A stretch of DNA of 61,595 bases from Brevibacillus invocatus (GCF_003710915.1 NZ_RHHR01000039.1:1-61595); one strand, 5' to 3'. Counted from the stretch's first letter, positions 50,213 through 60,465 are shown. Made by a program: numbers and translations. The notes: generated by a model from the letters alone, not told the origin.

Positions 50213-50961
50213 GTGGAAGAATTGAAACAGTTCGAAACTGGAGCCCCATGCCCCTGCCTTTTCAACCAAATGCCGTCTATTCTTTTAAGCTCGAGAATGG
50301 GGCGATTGCAGGAGAAGTTTCATGCTATCACGTACAATCCAGACCTAGACAAGATCGTTGCTGTTGGAGAAAAAGGCTGGCGTGCGTACGGCAGTAATCC
50401 AGAAGATATGTCTGGCGTTAGCTGGTATTTGGATCAGAGTGTTCGTTACATGGGTATTACCTATGGGAAGAATTCCTTCATCACAGTAGGGGAAAGGGGT
50501 GCCCTGTACACTTCTCCAGACGGCTGTAGTGAACGGTGCTGCTGCGACGAGCGGCACAGCCCGAGAAGTACAGCTGAACGTAGGGGCGAATTCGATCCCG
50601 GTCATCGTCACAGCGCAAGACGGTACGACCAAAACGTATACCATTACGATTACGTGAGGTAACCGCACAGGATGGGACGGTACAAACCTATACGATTAAA
50701 GTCCAAGGATTGCTGGAGCAAACAGCTGTCTTTGAAATCGAACGTGGCCGTACCATCGACAAGCTGGATCAAAAGCAACTTGACCAGTTTTTGGCCCTGG
50801 TCCAAAACATGCAGCAAAAGCTGGGGGATTCTGCAGAACTGATCCAGCTTCAAAAACGAATTGTATTCACCATTACGGAAAAATCAAATATGCCCTTTTC
50901 TTTTGAAAGTGCAAGTTTCCACCGTATGCTCTTGTGCTTTACACAAGGTCGTTTGTTATAA
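50213..50961 (+). pseudogene. Multiply frameshifted remnant of a large surface protein
   Basis: Several frames each carry a recognisable piece, in the right order. First, a beta-propeller-like piece (FHAITYNPDLDKIVAVGEKG, GITYGKNSFITVGERGALYT, then SPDG). Next, in another frame, a cadherin-like beta-sandwich domain (VVNGAAATSG to GANSIPVIVTAQDGTTKTYT, ending ITIT before TGA). Then, in a third frame, a second such strand end (VTAQDGTVQTYTIKVQG) and a coiled-coil tail (RTIDKLDQKQLDQFLALVQN). At least two frameshifts and probable deletions separate them, so no intact protein can be made. The parent was likely a secreted or S-layer-associated multi-domain protein. Confidence 0.7.
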
Positions 50962-50996
50962 TGAAGAAACTTCGGTACTGGTAAAGGAGCTGCTGC

Positions 50997-51944
50997 ATGC
51001 TATTTACTTTATTTGCCTGGATTGGTGCCATTGTTGCAGTCCTTTTTCTTGGACTGATCGGATTTTTTCTATATGGCTACTGGTTTCACATGTCGCAATT
51101 GCCTAAAGCGACTTTCCGAGAGCTGGATCACAAGCCTAGACCGTCTGAATGGCGAGAGGATGAAGTGACATTTACCTGGATCGGCCATTCGACGATTCTT
51201 CTTCATCTGTATGGTGTGAAAATCATAACGGATCCCGTATTGAGTGAGGGATTGGGAGTACGCGTACCGGGCCTTGGACGCATTGGGCCAAAAAGGTTTA
51301 CACCTCCTGCATTAACGCGTGAGGAGATAGGCAACATTGACCTGATCTTGCTTTCGCATGCACATATGGACCACATCGATTTGCCGACTCTGAGGCAGCT
51401 GGCTGATCCGAAGACGTATGTCATTACAGCGAAGAACACCAGCAGGCTGATCAAACGAATGAAATTTGGCAATATAGAGGAAATGGAGCCTGGTCACCGC
51501 GTACAAACCTCACAAGGTCTAACGATTACGGCGATTCCGGTCCGACATTGGGGCAATCGCTACCCTTGGAATACAAATTACGGCTATCAAGGCTATTTGA
51601 TTGAAAAGAACGGGGTAAGCATTCTATACCCAGGAGATACAGCCTATCTCTCCATGAGAGATCTCCCTCAAAAGCATGGCAGTATTGATCTCGTCTTTAT
51701 GCCGATCGGCGCTTACAAGCCTGATTCCTATCAGCAGGCACATTGTACACCGGAGCAGGCATGGCAGATGTTTTTGGAGAGTGGCGGACGGTGGATGGTG
51801 CCGATTCACTGGGATACGTTTGTGTTGTCCAGAGAACCGGTGGAAGAGCCGATTCAACGGCTGCTGGCTGCTGCAGATACACAACAAGGCAGAATTCTGA
51901 CGAAAGAAATAGGGGACACTGTGATCCTGCCCTTAGTTGAATAG
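50997..51944 (+). CDS. MBL-fold hydrolase, NAPE-PLD-like, membrane-anchored
   Basis: 315 aa. One N-terminal membrane helix (residues 3-30), then a metallo-beta-lactamase domain: WIGHSTILLHL, the metal motif LLSHAHMDHID (HxHxDH), RHWGNRYPWN, LYPGDTAY and PIHWDTF. This arrangement matches the UlaG/NAPE-phospholipase-D-like group acting on lipids or phosphoesters. AAAGGAGC precedes the ATG. Single gene. Confidence 0.83.
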   Translation: MLFTLFAWIGAIVAVLFLGLIGFFLYGYWFHMSQLPKATFRELDHKPRPSEWREDEVTFTWIGHSTILLHLYGVKIITDPVLSEGLGVRVPGLGRIGPKRFTPPALTREEIGNIDLILLSHAHMDHIDLPTLRQLADPKTYVITAKNTSRLIKRMKFGNIEEMEPGHRVQTSQGLTITAIPVRHWGNRYPWNTNYGYQGYLIEKNGVSILYPGDTAYLSMRDLPQKHGSIDLVFMPIGAYKPDSYQQAHCTPEQAWQMFLESGGRWMVPIHWDTFVLSREPVEEPIQRLLAAADTQQGRILTKEIGDTVILPLVE

Positions 51945-52150
51945 GCGAATGAAAGGACTCCTGAATGCCATGCATCGGGGGTCATTTTTTCAGTACCCAA
52001 AAAAACCGCCATTAACAACGCTTCTCGATGCAGGTTCATCTGCACAAACATTTCGCATACTAGACAGGCAGGATTACGTAGATTTGTAAAGAAATTATTT
52101 TATCGTGTAGGAAAGTTTAAAGGAAAGAATGTGGATCTGAGGTGAAGGAA

Positions 52151-53941
52151 ATGGAAAATCAATTGCCGCAACGATGGGATTTGGATGTGATCTTTCCAGG
52201 AGGAAGTGAATCAGAGGAGTTTGCCTCCTTTCTTCGTTTGCTGGAAACAGATATCGCTGCTCTACAGGCACAGGTAGCACAAGCAGATCTCCATTTGGAG
52301 AACAAAGAGACATTCCTGCATGTCGTTTCGCTGGTGCAGAGTTTGGCTGTTCGGATTAAGCAGGCTGGTGCATTCATCTCTTGCCTGACCGCGCAAAATG
52401 TGAAAGACGAATCAGCCAAACAATTGAATGGTCGAGTGAAAACCATTTCGGCCTCGTATTCTGCAGCTCTTAGCAGTTGGGAGCTGCATTTGCTTGCCAT
52501 AGACGAAGAGAACTGGAGTGCTTTGCTGACTGAAGAAGAACTCCAGCCAATCGCTTTTTCTCTCCAGGAACGGCGCCGCAGAGCAAAGGAAAAACTGCCC
52601 GCAGAGCAGGAGGTACTCGCCAGTGACCTAGCTGTTGACGGCTATCACGCTTGGGGAGATCTGTACAACACGATCGTTGGACGTATCAGCATCGAAGTAG
52701 AGCTGGATGGCGAGACGAAGCACTTGTCAGTCGGCCAAGCGGCCAATCTGATGTCGCATCCGGATCGCAAAGTACGCGAGCATGTATTTGCCAAATGGCA
52801 GGAAGCCTGGGGCAAGGAAACAGAGCTGTGTGCAATGGCGCTCAACCACCTCGGCGGTTTTCGTCTGGCGCTCTATCGCCATCGTGGCTGGGATTCCATC
52901 CTGCGCGAGCCGCTGGAGATTGGCCGCATGCAGGAGAAGACCTTGGATGCGATGTGGCAGGCGATCAACAATCGCAAAGATAAGCTAGTCGCTTATCTGA
53001 ATCGTAAAGCAAAGCTGCTTGGAGTAGAAAAGCTGGGCTGGGCGGATGTAGGCGCTCCGGTAGGTTCTCAAACCAAAAAGGTTTCGTATGACGAAGCGGC
53101 AGCCATGATCGTGGAGCACTTCGGGCGCTTTAATCCGAATATGGCCCAATTCGCCCAAAGAGCTTTTGATGAGGCGTGGATTGAGGCAGAGGATCGCCCT
53201 GGGAAAAGACCGGGCGGATTTTGCACCAGTTTTCCGGTCAGCCAGCAATCCCGCATTTTCATGACGTATGCAGGGAATGCCAGCAATGTATCGACGCTTG
53301 CTCATGAGCTGGGACATGCTTACCACCAGCAGGTAATGTGGCATCTGCCAGCGCTCACGCAAAACTACGCAATGAATGTGGCTGAGACGGCATCGACGTT
53401 TGCTGAGATGATTCTGGCCGATGCAGCGGTAAAAAATGCAGCCAGTGACGAAGAAAGACTGGTGCTTTTGGAAGATAAGCTGCAATCCGTGATCGCCTTC
53501 TTCATGAACATTCAAGCGCGTTTCCTGTTCGAGAAAAACTTCTATGAGAAGCGAAAACAGGGCCTGGTGCGTGCAGCCGAACTGGATCAGCTGATGCTGG
53601 ATGCGCAAAAGGAAGCATACGACGATGCACTGGCTGATTACGAGCCGCATTTCTGGGCTTCCAAGCTGCATTTCTACATTACCGGGTATCCGTTCTACAA
53701 CTTCCCGTATACGTTTGGCTATCTGTTCAGCATGAGTGTCTATGCGCGTGCATTGCAGGAAGGTGAGAGCTTCGCGGCCAAGTACGACGCTCTGCTGCAG
53801 GATACAGGACGGATGCGGGTTGAGGACTTGGCACAAAAGCATATGGGCGAAGACATGACGACTGTGGAATTCTGGCAGTCAGCGGTGGACCTGGCGGTAG
53901 CCGATATCGATGAATTCTTGAGCCTGACTGAAGAAAAATAA
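52151..53941 (+). CDS. pepF: Oligoendopeptidase F (M3 family)
   Basis: 596 aa. Zinc motif AHELGHAYHQQ (HExxH, about residue 383) with the downstream Glu in ETASTFAEMI. The N-terminal helical half (residues 1-200) is the PepF subfamily. It cuts peptides of roughly 7-17 residues in the cytoplasm. GAGGTG fits ATG 52151 better than the GTG at 52142. Terminator at 53963. Confidence 0.9.
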   Translation: MENQLPQRWDLDVIFPGGSESEEFASFLRLLETDIAALQAQVAQADLHLENKETFLHVVSLVQSLAVRIKQAGAFISCLTAQNVKDESAKQLNGRVKTISASYSAALSSWELHLLAIDEENWSALLTEEELQPIAFSLQERRRRAKEKLPAEQEVLASDLAVDGYHAWGDLYNTIVGRISIEVELDGETKHLSVGQAANLMSHPDRKVREHVFAKWQEAWGKETELCAMALNHLGGFRLALYRHRGWDSILREPLEIGRMQEKTLDAMWQAINNRKDKLVAYLNRKAKLLGVEKLGWADVGAPVGSQTKKVSYDEAAAMIVEHFGRFNPNMAQFAQRAFDEAWIEAEDRPGKRPGGFCTSFPVSQQSRIFMTYAGNASNVSTLAHELGHAYHQQVMWHLPALTQNYAMNVAETASTFAEMILADAAVKNAASDEERLVLLEDKLQSVIAFFMNIQARFLFEKNFYEKRKQGLVRAAELDQLMLDAQKEAYDDALADYEPHFWASKLHFYITGYPFYNFPYTFGYLFSMSVYARALQEGESFAAKYDALLQDTGRMRVEDLAQKHMGEDMTTVEFWQSAVDLAVADIDEFLSLTEEK

Positions 53942-53961
53942 CGAATGAGGATAGAATTTCT

Positions 53962-54003
53962 GGAGCCTGCGGCATGTGCTGTCAGGCTCTTTTTCTTTTT
54001 TTC
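53962..54003 (+). terminator. Terminator after pepF
   Basis: GAGCCTG pairs with CAGGCTC with extra CGGCA/TGCTG pairing inside, then TTTTTCTTTTTTT. Confidence 0.87.
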
Positions 54004-54063
54004 TATACAGAATGAGATGAGATGTGATAAACTGGAAAAAAATAATTGTTCGATGGTGATCGA

Positions 54064-54993
54064 ATGGATAAAATGTATTCTATAAAAATCGAATGGTCTG
54101 CCGCGTATGAATGTGTGATCAGTCTGTATGCTTTCATTTATGAAAAGGAACGTAAGAATCTGCCGATGGGGCTGGGCTGGAAGGAAGAAACTGCACGAAT
54201 GCTGCCCCCGGATTTTGCCCAAGAACTGGCGGACGAACGCTGGGAGGTGCTCCATCGGATCGTTCTGTTAGTCGCTCAGTCCCCAGCCAAAGCGGGAGTA
54301 GAGGATTTTCTCGATTGGCTGGAACGCATTCCGCCTGGAGAGATTTACGAGCGCTTGGCACCTTGGGTCGAGACGATTCCCTTGAATCTCGGGGAGATTC
54401 GCGACCGCAGTTTGTCTTTGCTTCGGCGCTGGAATGAACATTACTTCTCCAAGCTGGAGCCTCGTATTTTGGGCAATCTGGAGAGGAGTGCCAGAGAGCT
54501 GGCGCATTTGGCCAATAAGATGGAGCCGATAGCGTTGATCGATCATGCGACGAAGGGAATCTGGATTGAACCGACAGAGGAATTGCAGCATGTCGTATTG
54601 GTTCCGCAATATCACTCTGCCCAATCCTCCGTCCTCGACTTCTACCGCGGTTTGGCTACCTGTCTGTATCCGGTAGCAGACGCAGCGCGGGAGCATGCAG
54701 ATCCCCTCATGGAGCTGCTACCGATAACCCAATGTCTTGCGGATGAAAAACGACTGCACATTTTACGGTGTCTGGCAGAACGGCCCTGCACATTGGGGGA
54801 TTTGCAAAAGCAGGTTTCGCTTGCAAAAAGCACGGTGCATCATCATGTATCGGCATTGCGACGTTCAGGTCTTATTCGTGCGCATTATACAGGCAATATG
54901 AATGCCTCGTATTACAGCCTGCGAGAATCATTCGTGGAACAGTTGCCGCAACTTCTGCGCACCTTCCTCGCCATTGGAGGAAACACCAGATGA
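54064..54993 (+). CDS. ArsR-type winged-helix regulator with long N-terminal domain
   Basis: 309 aa. The first 210 residues form a helical domain of unknown role (AYECVISLYAFIYEKERKN near the start). The C-terminal 90 are an ArsR winged helix (CLADEKRLHILRCLAERPCT, KSTVHHHVSALRRSGLI). No metal-site cysteines of the ArsR kind are evident, so it likely senses an organic ligand through the N-terminal domain. Start at 54064 behind GGTGAT is moderate; TTG 54046 is possible. The end overlaps the exporter start (ATGA), so it probably represses its own operon. Confidence 0.8.
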   Translation: MDKMYSIKIEWSAAYECVISLYAFIYEKERKNLPMGLGWKEETARMLPPDFAQELADERWEVLHRIVLLVAQSPAKAGVEDFLDWLERIPPGEIYERLAPWVETIPLNLGEIRDRSLSLLRRWNEHYFSKLEPRILGNLERSARELAHLANKMEPIALIDHATKGIWIEPTEELQHVVLVPQYHSAQSSVLDFYRGLATCLYPVADAAREHADPLMELLPITQCLADEKRLHILRCLAERPCTLGDLQKQVSLAKSTVHHHVSALRRSGLIRAHYTGNMNASYYSLRESFVEQLPQLLRTFLAIGGNTR

Positions 54994-56237
54994 ACAAAAT
55001 AAAAGAAGCATGGCAGGCTTATCATCCCGTTGTCCATCTATTGATGGGGGGAACCGTTTTTGTCATGCTAACTCAAATGATGAGCATGCCCTTTCTGGCG
55101 ATTTATTTGAGTGAATCGACGACTCTTGGTCCTGCTATGATTGGCGTCATTGCTGGTGCGGGGCCGTTGGCAGGAACGTTTGGCGGCTTTTTGGGAGGCG
55201 TTCTATCCGATTTGTTCGGCAGACGGAAGCTGATGATTCTGTCGATGCTGGCGATGGCTGTTTCGTTTATGGCCTTTGTACTGGTCTCTCATCCGATGGC
55301 ATTGCTGCTGATCAGTCTCTTGAAAGGCTTGGCAGGCTCCTTCTTCAGTACAGTTTCCAAAGCGATGATGGGAGATTTGACACCAGAGGATAAGCGATTT
55401 CGCGTTTTTTCCAATCGGTATATGGCGATCAACCTGGGGGTTACCATCGGTCCGGTAGTGGGAGCTTTTTTGGGGATTGCAGGAAGCGGTCTTACCTTTT
55501 GGTTGACTGGATTCTCCTATATTGTCTTTGCCGTTGCATTGAGCGTGGCATGTCGCAAGTACGGGGTGGGTGACGAAGAAACAGCCCAGACCTCGGTCGA
55601 GGCGGAGGAGAAGCCAGGGCTCAAACAGATGTGGCAGGTTCTCAGTCGAGATACTGCGTTGCTCGCTTTCGTCATCGGCGGTATTTTGCTGGTGACCGTA
55701 CACGGCCAGATGTCAGTTACTTTATCCCAGTATTTGCGCAGCGATATCGCAGAGGGTGTGGCCTTGTTTGGGGTGATGATGAGTGTCAACGGGCTGACGG
55801 TCTTGCTGCTGCAGATTCCGATGACGCGTTTTGTGGAGCGCTATACGCTTTTCTCACGCATCGTAGTGGGGGCAGTGCTGATGGCAGCAGGCGAGGTGGG
55901 CTTTGCATTTTCATCAGGATGGAGTGGATTCGTGACCGCGATGGTCGTGTTTACGCTGGGTGAGATCCTGATTCTTCCTGCCGAGTATGCCCAGATTGAC
56001 CAGATCACTCCTCCGAGGATGCGCGGTACGTATTATGGAGCGCAGAGCATCAGTGAATTAGGCAGCTTTCTCGGACCGTGGGTAGGCGGGATGATCCTGT
56101 TTGCGTACGGAGGGCCGACCATGTTTTTGTTCATGGCTTTTCTGGCCGTGTTTAGTCTGATCTTTTACTGGATTGGTAAAAATGTGCATCTCAAACGGCA
56201 AAAGCTGCAAAGCCAACAGATGGATCGTGCGGGATAG
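54990..56237 (+). CDS. MFS drug-type exporter
   Basis: 415 aa with 12 membrane helices. The motif A loop GVLSDLFGRRKLMILS lies between helices 2 and 3 and the 12-helix symmetry is clear (GPVVGAFLGIAG at helix 5 resembles motif C of exporters). ATG overlaps the regulator stop; GGAGG lies upstream inside that gene. Function as multidrug or metabolite efflux inferred from family and regulator pairing. Confidence 0.85.
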   Translation: MNKIKEAWQAYHPVVHLLMGGTVFVMLTQMMSMPFLAIYLSESTTLGPAMIGVIAGAGPLAGTFGGFLGGVLSDLFGRRKLMILSMLAMAVSFMAFVLVSHPMALLLISLLKGLAGSFFSTVSKAMMGDLTPEDKRFRVFSNRYMAINLGVTIGPVVGAFLGIAGSGLTFWLTGFSYIVFAVALSVACRKYGVGDEETAQTSVEAEEKPGLKQMWQVLSRDTALLAFVIGGILLVTVHGQMSVTLSQYLRSDIAEGVALFGVMMSVNGLTVLLLQIPMTRFVERYTLFSRIVVGAVLMAAGEVGFAFSSGWSGFVTAMVVFTLGEILILPAEYAQIDQITPPRMRGTYYGAQSISELGSFLGPWVGGMILFAYGGPTMFLFMAFLAVFSLIFYWIGKNVHLKRQKLQSQQMDRAG

Positions 56238-56249
56238 TCCAGCCCTATA

Positions 56250-56298
56250 GAAAGAGGGGAGTACAGCGTGAGTTTTCGCTGTTGCTCCCCTTTTTGAA
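56250..56298. terminator. Bidirectional terminator between exporter and helD
   Basis: AGGGGAG and CTCCCCT close an outer stem, AGCG and CGCT an inner stem, and T6 follows on the plus strand. Confidence 0.8.
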
Positions 56299-56305
56299 TA
56301 ATTGA

Positions 56306-58657
56306 TTAGTGATTCCAGACGTAGCTGTCAGGAGATATGTCCAGAAGAAACGGGCTGATCTCCCCGATGTAGAACAGATGCAACTCGTGCATGGCCCGCG
56401 TGCAGGCTGTGTAAAACAGCTTTCGCTCCCGCTCATGCTGGTATTGTGCGCGAGACGCATCATAGATGACGACGGCGTCAAATTCTACTCCTTTGGCCAG
56501 GTAGGAGGGGATGATCAGAACGCCTGTATCAAACGAAATCGTATGACTGCTGATCAAGCGGAGCGTAATGAGCTCGTGCAGTTGCTGATAGGCTTTTTCA
56601 GCTTCAGCCGCTGTCTTGGTAATAATGGCGATGGTCTGATGACCGTTCTTTTGCATTTCCAGGATGCGTGAGTGAATCATGTCTATTCGCGCTGCTTCAT
56701 GGGCAGCCGAGGTAATACTTGGCACAAGGCCGTCTCGATGGAAGGGCTCAATCTGTTCTCCACCAGCGATCAGCTGTCTGGTAAACAAGACGATTGGCCG
56801 CGTAGATCGATAGCTTTTGGTCAGCAAAAACATCTCGGTCTGTTCAGGCTCGTAGAGGGAGGATACGCCCTCAAAGCTGCTGCTGTCGTAGGCATGCGCG
56901 TAAATAGCCTGATTCCAGTCTCCCAGTACGGTCATCTTGGCCCGCGGGAAGAGGCGCTGAATCAGAGCAAATTGGAACGGTGAGTAATCCTGAGCTTCAT
57001 CGATAAAGACATGGCGAACGAGGGTGTTTGTTTGGAAGCCTTCCAGCCGCTCCTTTAAGTAAAGAAACGCTGGGATATCCTCGTAAGCTAACTGTTTATG
57101 GTCGAGCCGCTCTAAAGTATGAGCGCAGATGGTAGTCCAGTCTTCAGGGCAATCCGCAGCGGGCAAAAAGGACGAGAGGAGCTCAGGCTGGCTGAACAGC
57201 TGACGATAGACAGCCTGTGAGTCGATAAAACCGAGCTCTTGGATCTCGGCGCGAAGTGGTTTAAACAGGCGAGTCACGATTCGTGCTGCCAGCAGATCAC
57301 GTTCACGGTCGAAATCGTCGAAGGAGTCGTCGCGATATTGATTTTTTCGGCGCAAGGACTGGTAGGCTTTGACGAAATCCTCTTTGTCCAAAAGCTCCAG
57401 TTCATCATCCACCCAAGGCTTGTTACGTTCTGTGCGTTCGAGCCTTTTCAATTCCGCAAGCAGCCATCTGGCGACTAGGCTCATCCGATTAGGGATCGGA
57501 AGTGATGGATCCAGCGAGTAGAAATAGTCGTGGATTTGGTCCGACGGGATCAGCGTACGGTCGAGAAAGGTAAGGTCGTGAAAGTGCAGCCCGGATCGCT
57601 TGAGGCTTTCGGCATAATGATCGATGACCTGCATGAATAGCGCTGAAGACTTGAAGCGGATGCCTTCCAGCCTCGCGTTGTACTCAGGCTCCTGCATGGA
57701 ACACAGGACGTATTCCATCTGCTCCAGCGGATGCTCCAAATCAAAATAAGCGCCCAGCCGATGCTCGGTATATTCCTGAAAGGTGGTTTGCTGCATGTTT
57801 TCCTCGCCTAACTCCGGGAGGACGGTAGAGACATAGCTGTTAAAAAGAGAGTTGGGCGAAAACAGGACAACCTGCTCCGCCTGAAGGGTTTTGCGATAGC
57901 GGTACAGCAGGTAAGCGATGCGCTGCATGGCTGCGGAGGTTTTGCCGCTGCCAGCTGCACCGGAGACGATGACTAGCTTGCTTTTTTCATTGCGGATGAT
58001 CTGGTTCTGGTCTTTCTGGATCGTGGCGACGATACTTTTCATCTGGGTGTCAGCTTGTTTGCCCAGGACCTCCTGCAGCAGCTCATCCCCAATCGTCACA
58101 CTTGTATCAAAGAGGTGGAGTAATTGGCCATCGCGGATCATGTATTGGCGTTTGCACGTGATTTCCCCCGCAATGGAGCCGCTTGGTGTCTCGTACTGGG
58201 CGGGTCCTGGCGGATAATCGTAGTACAGACTGGAGATCGGCGCACGCCAGTCGTAAATGAGAAAGTGCTCATCCTTTTCATCCAATAAGGAGGCAATTCC
58301 CAAATAGATGGATTCAGCCGAGTCTTCGCCTGCCTCTACGAAATCGATTCGCCCAAAGTAAGGGGTTTGCACGAGGCGTTTCATCGTCTTCAACTGCTTC
58401 AGGGCATGTCGGTGGGAGCGCTCCCGCTCGGAAAGAACCTCTGCTTGCTGTTTGATGCTGGCATAGGTTTCCGCTGCTTCTGTCACGTCTTCGAAGTTGA
58501 CTGTCACATCATCCCAGAAGTGTTTGCGGATGCCGACAATGTCCGTGCTCACCTCGCTCACTTGCTGGGCCAGTGCGTCTATTCGATTGTTGATCACTGC
58601 TATGACCTGTGAAACGCGCTCCACTTCTTCGCGCTTGTCTTGGTCAGTCACGCTCAT
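56306..58657 (-). CDS. helD: HelD-type RNA polymerase recycling helicase
   Basis: 783 aa. An N-terminal coiled-coil arm (KREEVERVSQVIAVINNRID to about 110) reaches into RNA polymerase in HelD structures. UvrD-like motor: Walker A SGAAGSGKTSA (about 236), FIDEAQDYSPFQ (Walker B), LTKSYRST and KGVEFDAVVIYDA. It frees stalled RNA polymerase from DNA. Start at 58657 after AAAAAGGAGCGG; the 41 upstream codons in frame are not homologous. Two-domain HelD proteins of Firmicutes have this length. Confidence 0.88.
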   Translation of the reverse strand: MSVTDQDKREEVERVSQVIAVINNRIDALAQQVSEVSTDIVGIRKHFWDDVTVNFEDVTEAAETYASIKQQAEVLSERERSHRHALKQLKTMKRLVQTPYFGRIDFVEAGEDSAESIYLGIASLLDEKDEHFLIYDWRAPISSLYYDYPPGPAQYETPSGSIAGEITCKRQYMIRDGQLLHLFDTSVTIGDELLQEVLGKQADTQMKSIVATIQKDQNQIIRNEKSKLVIVSGAAGSGKTSAAMQRIAYLLYRYRKTLQAEQVVLFSPNSLFNSYVSTVLPELGEENMQQTTFQEYTEHRLGAYFDLEHPLEQMEYVLCSMQEPEYNARLEGIRFKSSALFMQVIDHYAESLKRSGLHFHDLTFLDRTLIPSDQIHDYFYSLDPSLPIPNRMSLVARWLLAELKRLERTERNKPWVDDELELLDKEDFVKAYQSLRRKNQYRDDSFDDFDRERDLLAARIVTRLFKPLRAEIQELGFIDSQAVYRQLFSQPELLSSFLPAADCPEDWTTICAHTLERLDHKQLAYEDIPAFLYLKERLEGFQTNTLVRHVFIDEAQDYSPFQFALIQRLFPRAKMTVLGDWNQAIYAHAYDSSSFEGVSSLYEPEQTEMFLLTKSYRSTRPIVLFTRQLIAGGEQIEPFHRDGLVPSITSAAHEAARIDMIHSRILEMQKNGHQTIAIITKTAAEAEKAYQQLHELITLRLISSHTISFDTGVLIIPSYLAKGVEFDAVVIYDASRAQYQHERERKLFYTACTRAMHELHLFYIGEISPFLLDISPDSYVWNH

Positions 58658-58845
58658 TGTACCGCTCCTTTTTGTATCTGATTTGTTGCTGCTGGGTCGT
58701 TGACAACTGAGTGTGAATGTGATATGATGAAATAAGTAAAGTGAGATAATTAAATACTCGTTTTTAATCATAAACACCAATTACCATCTTAACATAGGAT
58801 AATTGGCTTTTCAACGTGGTTGTGTAAATTTGATAAAAACATGAT

Positions 58846-58876
58846 GGAGTGCTAGATGCACTCCTTTTTTGATTTC
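58846..58876 (-). terminator. Terminator after the protein at 58891
   Basis: GGAGTGC and GCACTCC pair with a TAGA loop. A run of T lies on each side (TTTTTT plus; weaker ATCATGTTTTT on minus). Confidence 0.6.
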
Positions 58877-58890
58877 GAAACGGATCAAGC

Positions 58891-59517
58891 TCAACCGAAT
58901 ACAGGCTGCTCCCACCAACCGATCGCGAACACCATTTCAGCAGATTCTCGTTCAGTCTGAGCGGGAACATGCACCATCATCGCAGTGCCGGGTGATAGAA
59001 TCCAATGCCCGTTTTTCTCGGCACCAATCGTCGTCATCGGAGGGAGAATTCGCGTAGAAGCTATCGAACCGTTGGAGGGCCGGGCGGAATCAGCGGAAGA
59101 GAAGAGGAGTTGTCCGTGTGGAGCAGGGCAAGGAGAAAGCTGTACAAAACCCGGAGTAATCTGGTTAGAGGCTTTTGCACCGACTACGGAACGAGCAGGG
59201 CCGAACCAGATATTCATTTCCACCGCTTGGGCAGAAAAGTTGCTGACGTACCAGTCATTCACGTAGAGCTGCACGCCGGAGCGAAGCGGATTGACCAAAG
59301 CTCCAAAGCCCTGGGCGCCTTCGCTGATATCGATTTTTTCTGTCTGGCCCAAAAAATATCTGCAATGTGAAGACATGGACATGGCATAGGGAATCATCAC
59401 TTGATTCGGCGTCTGTTCAGGAGCGGATGGTGTAGGAAAGGGGTAATACCCCATCTGCATGTACATATCTGGCATTCCGAAATAATAGGAGGGTTGCGAG
59501 TAGGAGGACTTTGCCAT
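58891..59517 (-). CDS. Uncharacterised Bacillales protein (possibly DUF6143 family)
   Basis: 208 aa. A low-complexity N-terminus rich in Tyr, Met, Pro and Ser (SYYFGMPDMYMQMGYYPFPT) is followed by a compact beta-rich part (IDISEGAQGFGALVN, LYVNDWYVSNFSAQAVEMNI, GTAMMVHVPAQTERESAEMV). No signal peptide, no catalytic motif. The composition recalls spore-coat or outer-layer proteins, but that is only an impression. AAGGAGAGAAAC precedes the ATG. The family name is from memory and unsure. Confidence 0.6.
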   Translation of the reverse strand: MAKSSYSQPSYYFGMPDMYMQMGYYPFPTPSAPEQTPNQVMIPYAMSMSSHCRYFLGQTEKIDISEGAQGFGALVNPLRSGVQLYVNDWYVSNFSAQAVEMNIWFGPARSVVGAKASNQITPGFVQLSPCPAPHGQLLFSSADSARPSNGSIASTRILPPMTTIGAEKNGHWILSPGTAMMVHVPAQTERESAEMVFAIGWWEQPVFG

Positions 59518-59597
59518 ATGTTTCTCTCCTTCAGTGGGGTAATAACTCTACAGCATATGGCAAATGTCCTGTCGTTGTGAATGAGGAAGAGGTATTC

Positions 59598-60446
59598 TTA
59601 AGGTTCTGGGGCAAACACGTCTACTCCAAATTGCAGCAATATGCCGACCGCTTCCCGGACGGGCATGCGAGGTAGTCCGAATTCCTCAGAAACAACTGCT
59701 TCCAACTCATCTATGCTGCTCAAGAGCGTTTTTTGTTCGTCGCCTTCTTCGTTCATGATATACAGAGAGTTATTCAACAAGGAGATGCCGCGTTTGCGCT
59801 CCAATTGGAAGAGCTGGATGCGAAGACAGCCCATGAATGTGGCCGTTGGCTGGTATGTACGTTCAATCGATTCGGATAAATCGTGCAATTCTCTCGCTTC
59901 ACTGGGGTCAAAATTCCACTTTTCGCTCACCAGTTCTCCGCGCCTCATGCGCTTGAAGCGGAAGCGGTTTGGCTGCACGGCATCCGGAACGATCCGCACA
60001 GAGTCGATCCCAAAGCGGGATGCTTTCTGTTCAGAATCAGTGAGGAATCTGACCGGTTCAAAGATTGGAGCGGCGGCGCCCATATCGACGTAGACAGGCT
60101 CATCATGGTCCAGCAGCCCTCTCACGAGAATAGCCGTATGCGTGTCGGACAAAGGAACGAGATGTCCCTGATAGCCCAAGGCACGCAGCAGGGCCAAGAG
60201 AGATCCGTTGTTGGCGAAGCATGTGCCGCCGTAGTCATAGCGAATGGCATTGGCGATGTATTCTTCGGGCGAGGGGACGAGCTTTCGGTTCGTTCCTTGC
60301 GAGAAGTGCAGCTTGCTCACATTTTCGTAGGGGAAAATTTGCATGTGTGCGCGGGAAAGCTCACTGAGAAACGAAAGATCGGGTGATTTTTGCTCCAGTC
60401 GCAAGCGCTGCAGGTAGGATAGCGCCCAATCAGGCAAACGGTGCAT
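59598..60446 (-). CDS. nat: Arylamine N-acetyltransferase
   Basis: 282 aa. The catalytic triad is visible: Cys in YDYGGTCFANNGSL (RGGxC motif, here YGGTC), His in LSDTHTAILV, Asp in YVDMGAAAP. It acetylates arylamines or hydrazines from acetyl-CoA through a cysteine intermediate. Start at 60446 because AGGAGG lies within the codons that follow the upstream ATG at 60461. Same strand as the DUF423 gene but separated by a terminator. Confidence 0.85.
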   Translation of the reverse strand: MHRLPDWALSYLQRLRLEQKSPDLSFLSELSRAHMQIFPYENVSKLHFSQGTNRKLVPSPEEYIANAIRYDYGGTCFANNGSLLALLRALGYQGHLVPLSDTHTAILVRGLLDHDEPVYVDMGAAAPIFEPVRFLTDSEQKASRFGIDSVRIVPDAVQPNRFRFKRMRRGELVSEKWNFDPSEARELHDLSESIERTYQPTATFMGCLRIQLFQLERKRGISLLNNSLYIMNEEGDEQKTLLSSIDELEAVVSEEFGLPRMPVREAVGILLQFGVDVFAPEP

Positions 60447-60465
60447 AAGAATCCTCCTCAAAAAT

